A stretch of 32,367 nucleotides of DNA, from positions 1 through 32,367 of the forward strand of contig CAMCXV010000009.1 of assembly GCA_945883665.1 (NCBI GenBank), in the 5' to 3' direction. Each line of letters opens with the position of its first letter. Within the stretch, counting starts at the first letter, position 1. The notes under the pieces are model-generated. The model was not told the DNA's origin, did no database searches, and was given only the letters and a program-made list of their open reading frames with translations. Below, piece by piece: positions 28,575 through 32,367 of the stretch. This DNA is from Rickettsia typhi. GTDB taxonomy: Bacteria > Pseudomonadota > Alphaproteobacteria > Rickettsiales > Rickettsiaceae. Position numbers and translations under genes: made by a program.

Positions 28575-29810
28575 ATGCCAATAAAAATTTTGATGCCAGC
28601 ATTGTCTCCGACAATGACAGAAGGAAATCTTACTAAATGGTTAAAAAAACAAGGAGATAAAGTATCTGCTGGTGAAGTAATAGCAGAAATTGAAACCGAC
28701 AAAGCCACCATGGAAGTCGAAGCAGTTGATGAAGGAATCCTAGCAAAAATTCTTGTGCCAGAAGGAACAGAAGGAGTAATAGTGAACTCTTTGATAGCTG
28801 TTTTAATTGAAGAAGATGAAAAAGATGCTGATATAGATGCATTTATATTAAAAAATCAGCCTTCATCTGCTAGTGATATTACTTCCAAAACTACAATTAT
28901 TACAGAAACTGCAGTTTCGCCTAATTTGTCAAATCACAAAGAAAATATTCCAGAAATAAAAACTAGAATTTTTGCTTCACCATTAGCAAAAAGAATTGCC
29001 TCCATAGAAGGTATATCATTATCTGATATTATTGGTTCTGGACCAAGATCTAGGATAGTTAAGTCAGATGTTTTAGCTTTTGAAAAAAATAGCAAAAGTA
29101 GCCCAAGAAGAAATAATGAAGAATATATTCTAGTTCCAAACAATAATATGCGTAAAGTCATAGCTAAAAGATTGATGGAATCTAAGCTGACAGTACCACA
29201 TTTTTACCTTTCTATAGAATGTGTTATGGATGATGCTCTTAAGCTACGCGAGCAAATAAATATTAATTTTGCTGATGACAAAAATAAAAAATTATCAGTT
29301 AATGACTTTATTATTCTTGCTACCGCAAAAGCTTTAAAAGATGTGCCACAAGCTAATGCTAGCTGGACTGACAGCGCTATCATGATGTACAATAATATTG
29401 ATATTTCCATAGCTGTTGCAATTGATGGTGGGCTTATTACTCCAATCATTAAAAATGCAGATCAAAAGAATATACATAATATTTCTTCTGAAATGAAGGA
29501 TTTAGCAAAAAGAGCTAAAGAGAATGCTCTTTCTCCCAATGAGTTCCAAGGAGGTGGTTTTAGTATTTCTAATTTAGGAATGTATGGAATTAAAAATTTT
29601 AGTGCTATTATCAACCCTCCACAAGGTTGTATTATGGCTGTAGGTGCAAGTTCAAAACGCCCTGTAGTCATTAATGATAAACTTGAGATCAAAACTATTA
29701 TGGATGTTACTATTTCTTGCGACCATAGAGTAGTAGATGGAGCAGTAGGAGCACATTTTTTAAATGCGTTTAAAAAATATATAGAAGCACCAATTCTAAT
29801 GTTTATTTAG
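28575..29810 (+). CDS. pdhC: Pyruvate dehydrogenase E2, dihydrolipoamide acetyltransferase
   Basis: The 411-residue core of the complex, transferring acetyl groups from lipoamide to CoA. A single lipoyl domain (1-77) carries the lipoylated Lys43 in ETDKATMEVEA. After a linker comes the E1/E3-binding domain (about 134-172, ASPLAKRIASIEGISLSDI), then the catalytic domain from about 180 with the active site SCDHRVVDGAVGAHFL (His about 383). The opening MPIKILMPALSPTMTEGNLT is typical of mitochondrial-type E2 rather than the 2-oxoglutarate E2. It lies 75 bp after pdhB and 39 bp before lpd. Confidence 0.95.
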   Translation: MPIKILMPALSPTMTEGNLTKWLKKQGDKVSAGEVIAEIETDKATMEVEAVDEGILAKILVPEGTEGVIVNSLIAVLIEEDEKDADIDAFILKNQPSSASDITSKTTIITETAVSPNLSNHKENIPEIKTRIFASPLAKRIASIEGISLSDIIGSGPRSRIVKSDVLAFEKNSKSSPRRNNEEYILVPNNNMRKVIAKRLMESKLTVPHFYLSIECVMDDALKLREQININFADDKNKKLSVNDFIILATAKALKDVPQANASWTDSAIMMYNNIDISIAVAIDGGLITPIIKNADQKNIHNISSEMKDLAKRAKENALSPNEFQGGGFSISNLGMYGIKNFSAIINPPQGCIMAVGASSKRPVVINDKLEIKTIMDVTISCDHRVVDGAVGAHFLNAFKKYIEAPILMFI

Positions 29811-29849
29811 TAAAACAAACTTTTCAGAAAAATAGAGTAGTACAAATAT

Positions 29850-31238
29850 ATGGAAAAATTTGATGTAATAGTTATAGGCGGTGGTCCTGGTGGATATGTT
29901 GCAGCAATTAGAGCTGCGAGCCTCGGTCTAAAAGTAGCGTTAGTAGAAAAAGAGCATCTTGGCGGCATTTGCCTCAATTGGGGATGTATACCTACTAAAT
30001 CATTACTAAAATCAGCTGAGCTATTAGAAAAAATTAATCATGCAGATGAATTTGGTATTAATGTTGTAAAAGCTAGTTTTGACATTGAGAAGATAGTAGC
30101 GCGTTCACGTAACGTTTCATCTAAATTAGTTGGCGGTATTAAAAGCTTACTTAAGAAAAATAAAGTCACGGTTTTTGAAGGAGTCGCTAAAATCATTAAT
30201 CCTAAATTAGTTTCAGTGGTAATTAACGAACAAACCACTTCTCTTGAGGCAAAAAATATTATTATTGCAACAGGTGCTAGAGCTAGAGTAATTAAAGGAT
30301 TCGAACCAAATGGTACAAATATTTGGACATATAAAGAAGCTTTAACACCAAAATCAGTGCCAAAATCAATGATTATTGTTGGCTCAGGTGCTATTGGTAT
30401 TGAATTTGCCTCTTTTTATAATGCTCTCGGAGTAAAGGTAACAGTTTTAGAAGCTGCACCAAGAATCTTACAAGCTGAAGATGCCGAAATATCAAACATA
30501 GCAAAAAAGGCTTTTGACGGTAAAGGAATAGTATTTCACACTGGGGTTAAACTAAATAATCATGAACTCAAAGAAAATGAAGTTTTACTTAATTTCACAT
30601 GCAATGAAAAAGAACTTTCTTTAAATGCAGAAATAGTATTAATGGCAGTTGGAGTGGTGGCAAATAGTGAGAACATAGGACTAGAAAATACTAAAATCAA
30701 ACTTAATAACAGTCATATAGTTACTAATGGTTTTGCTCAAACAGAAGAAACTAATATTTATGCAATAGGGGATGTTGCATCTGCGCCATGGCTTGCTCAT
30801 AAAGCAAGCCATGAAGGTATTATAGCTGCAGAGCATATAGCAGGTAAAAATCCTCATCAAATACATAGATTAAACATCCCTGGTTGCACTTATTCTTCTC
30901 CTCAGATAGCAAGCGTTGGATTGACCGAGGAAGCAGCTATTGCCGCAGGATATAAAATTAAAATAGGACGTTTCCCATTTTATGCTAATGGAAAAGCGCT
31001 TATTTTAGGTGATAGCGATGGTCTGATAAAAACTATTTTTGATGATAAAACAGGAGAATTATTGGGAGCTCATATGATTGGCAGTGATGTAACGGAATTA
31101 ATTCATGGTTACGTAATAGCTAAGTCTATGGAATCTACAGAACTAGAATTGATGGAAACAATTTTCCCCCACCCTACTCTTTCTGAAATGTTACATGAAT
31201 CTGTTTTACAAGCATATAATAAAGCAATTCATATATAA
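29850..31238 (+). CDS. lpd: Dihydrolipoyl dehydrogenase (E3)
   Basis: E3 flavoprotein that reoxidises dihydrolipoamide with NAD. The 462 residues show the FAD-binding VIVIGGGPGGYVAAIRA, the redox-active disulfide Cys41-Cys46 in GGICLNWGCIPTKSLLK, the NAD-binding IIVGSGAIGIEFASF, the second FAD motif NIYAIGDV and the C-terminal catalytic HPTLSE (His about 441) contributed across the dimer. Being in the pdh operon, it serves pyruvate dehydrogenase first, but may be shared with 2-oxoglutarate dehydrogenase. A 10-bp perfect inverted repeat lies inside the gene at 30787-30813. Confidence 0.96.
   Translation: MEKFDVIVIGGGPGGYVAAIRAASLGLKVALVEKEHLGGICLNWGCIPTKSLLKSAELLEKINHADEFGINVVKASFDIEKIVARSRNVSSKLVGGIKSLLKKNKVTVFEGVAKIINPKLVSVVINEQTTSLEAKNIIIATGARARVIKGFEPNGTNIWTYKEALTPKSVPKSMIIVGSGAIGIEFASFYNALGVKVTVLEAAPRILQAEDAEISNIAKKAFDGKGIVFHTGVKLNNHELKENEVLLNFTCNEKELSLNAEIVLMAVGVVANSENIGLENTKIKLNNSHIVTNGFAQTEETNIYAIGDVASAPWLAHKASHEGIIAAEHIAGKNPHQIHRLNIPGCTYSSPQIASVGLTEEAAIAAGYKIKIGRFPFYANGKALILGDSDGLIKTIFDDKTGELLGAHMIGSDVTELIHGYVIAKSMESTELELMETIFPHPTLSEMLHESVLQAYNKAIHI
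30787..30813. repeat. Perfect 10-bp inverted repeat inside lpd
   Basis: CATGGCTTGC and GCAAGCCATG flank a 7-nt loop. It is the strongest hairpin I noticed in a coding region here. It encodes the conserved WLAHKASHE stretch, so it may be incidental, and no T-run follows. Confidence 0.7.
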
Positions 31239-31262
31239 TTTGATATTTATAATTGGTGTGCC

Positions 31263-31895
31263 ATGAAAAAAGATTTGCAATTACTACAAATTTTAAATGC
31301 TCGTATTCTGCACGATCTTGCTGGTACTATCGGTGTTGTTGATAATAGTTTAAGCTTAATTGGTACAAGTACTAAAGATATCAGTAAAAAGGCGCAATCC
31401 TTGGCAATAGAAGAATCTGCTAATCTAGCAAAAAAACTTAATATATTTCGTTTAGCTTATAGTTCTGCGGATTTAGGTGAGGAAACTAGCATTATTTACT
31501 TAATGAAACTACTGAAAGATTTTTTATCAATAAGTAAACAACTCAAGCTAGAGTTAGAGTTCAAACCTGGAATGATATTTCTAGATAGCTTTGTAGCAAA
31601 AATTGCGATTTGTTTAGTTATGATAGCTAGTGAAAAGATGCATTTTAATGGCAAAATATCTTTCGCTTGCAGCAATGATAAGGATAATATTTTTGTTAAA
31701 ATAATCTGTGATGCTACTAAAAATTTGGTAACAGACGATAATAGTCTAAAGATATTAACTAATGAAGAATATCCTCAAATAGATATAAAAAACTGTCGTG
31801 AGTGTTATGTAAATAATTTATGCGAAAGTGTTGGATATAAAATTATTGCTCATACAAAAGACAAAAATCTAGAATATAATCTTATGAAAATGTGA
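31263..31895 (+). CDS. chpT: ChpT-like histidine phosphotransferase
   Basis: ChpT relays phosphate from the hybrid kinase CckA to the response regulators CtrA and CpdR in Alphaproteobacteria. The 210-residue protein begins with a helix carrying the phosphoacceptor His17 in ARILHDLAGTIGVVDNSLSLI, matching the H-D-L-x-x-x-x-G pattern of ChpT. A four-helix-bundle region (to about 85) is followed by a degenerate ATPase-like domain (about 90-205) without nucleotide-binding glycines, as in the family. It lies 24 bp after lpd and 27 bp before fumC, so it could be expressed with central-metabolism genes. The family assignment rests mainly on the His motif, length and fold pattern. Confidence 0.75.
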   Translation: MKKDLQLLQILNARILHDLAGTIGVVDNSLSLIGTSTKDISKKAQSLAIEESANLAKKLNIFRLAYSSADLGEETSIIYLMKLLKDFLSISKQLKLELEFKPGMIFLDSFVAKIAICLVMIASEKMHFNGKISFACSNDKDNIFVKIICDATKNLVTDDNSLKILTNEEYPQIDIKNCRECYVNNLCESVGYKIIAHTKDKNLEYNLMKM

Positions 31896-31906
31896 TATTA
31901 AAAGAT

Positions 31907-31913
31907 AAAGGGG
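31907..31913 (+). promoter_or_regulatory. Strong Shine-Dalgarno of fumC (AAAGGGG)
   Basis: AAAGGGG lies nine bases before the ATG at 31923. Most genes here have weak or no Shine-Dalgarno, so this one is notable and fixes the fumC start. Confidence 0.55.
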
Positions 31914-31922
31914 TCAAATTAT

Positions 31923-32367
31923 ATGAGCATATTATATAGAAAAGAATCTGATTCAATAGGAGAAATAGAAGTTGACGAAAATTTCTATTGGGGTTCACAA
32001 ACACAAAGATCTATTAATAATTTTAAAATTGCTGATCAAAAAATGCCGAAAGAAGTCATAAAGGCCTTAGCAATTTTAAAGCGTTCTGCAGCTATTGTAA
32101 ACTCAAAAATTGGCGTATTAGAACTTAAAATATCAAATGAAATAGTAAGTGCTGCGGATAGAGTAATTAATGGTGAATTTAGCAATAATTTTCCTTTAGT
32201 AGTTTGGCAAACTGGCTCTGGCACTCAAACCAATATGAATATGAACGAGGTTCTTGCTTCCATTGCAAATGAAAAATTAACTGGTAAAAAAGGTGGGAAA
32301 TCACCAGTTCACCCAAACGATCATGTCAATATGGGGCAGTCGTCAAATGATTCTTTTCCAACAGCTA
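31923..32367 (+). CDS. fumC: Class II fumarate hydratase, N-terminal part (runs off window)
   Basis: The first 148 codons of an iron-independent fumarase, which interconverts fumarate and malate in the TCA cycle. Visible signatures are [20 protein letters not shown] at the start, [19 protein letters not shown], and [19 protein letters not shown] at the edge, the substrate-binding S-S-N-D-x-x-P-T-A. Aspartase and argininosuccinate lyase share the superfamily, but G-S-G-T-Q-T-N-M-N and the opening favour FumC. The catalytic Ser loop (G-S-S-x-M-P-x-K-x-N) lies beyond the window. It follows the chpT-like gene by 27 bp. Confidence 0.93.
   Translation, partial: MSILYRKESDSIGEIEVDENFYWGSQTQRSINNFKIADQKMPKEVIKALAILKRSAAIVNSKIGVLELKISNEIVSAADRVINGEFSNNFPLVVWQTGSGTQTNMNMNEVLASIANEKLTGKKGGKSPVHPNDHVNMGQSSNDSFPTA

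Overview
The window is AT-rich chromosomal DNA, densely packed with housekeeping genes. It most likely comes from an alphaproteobacterium of the order Rickettsiales or a close relative. The clues are a ChpT-type histidine phosphotransferase, an Alphaproteobacteria-style divergent polysaccharide deacetylase next to a CtpA protease and RppH, a small protein resembling a Rickettsia-restricted family (DUF2674, from memory), and the low GC. A complete path for late peptidoglycan precursors (murE, murF, mraY, ftsI, mltG) means the organism makes cell wall. Genus cannot be fixed from sequence alone.

Layout. 1-1113: the 5' end of a probable IS630-like transposase and a degenerate histidine-kinase-like gene, with imperfect 21-bp direct repeats upstream of each; this is the only clearly accessory-looking part. 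1114-2419 (minus): tsaE and a HAD phosphatase. 2554-5982 (plus): gyrB and an SPFH/stomatin gene, converging on yebC (5996-6754, minus). 6945-8681 (plus): an unrecognised 578-residue helical protein. 8778-13707 (minus): a tight run parE, ctpA, divergent deacetylase, rppH. 13920-16333 (plus): a DASS-type anion transporter overlapping mltG, converging on dut (16353-16799) with tRNA-Asp upstream of it. 17023-25890 (minus): a near-continuous operon ftsI, murE, murF, mraY, queE, queC, GNAT acetyltransferase, glycosyltransferase. 26004-26237 (minus): a small DUF2674-like gene. 26522-32367 (plus): pdhA, pdhB, pdhC, lpd, a chpT-like gene and the 5' part of fumC.

How the genes fit together. The pdh genes encode a complete pyruvate dehydrogenase complex behind a good sigma70-type promoter. 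Lpd also serves 2-oxoglutarate dehydrogenase, and fumC adds a TCA step. The mur/fts genes make and crosslink peptidoglycan, MltG terminates glycan strands, and CtpA and the deacetylase act in the envelope. QueE and QueC are steps of the preQ0 pathway to queuosine; their tRNA targets include tRNA-Asp, which is also in this window. GyrB and ParE are paired type IIA topoisomerase ATPase subunits lying 6.7 kb apart on opposite strands.

I did not find a convincing new multi-gene system. The best leads are the 578-residue orphan protein, the kinase-like gene lacking its phosphoacceptor His and ATP-binding glycines, the repeats around that gene, the interrupted dcw cluster joined to queuosine genes, and the tandem 18-bp repeat just upstream of the pdhA promoter. 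Coordinates use the start codon I judge most likely; several genes start with GTG or TTG.
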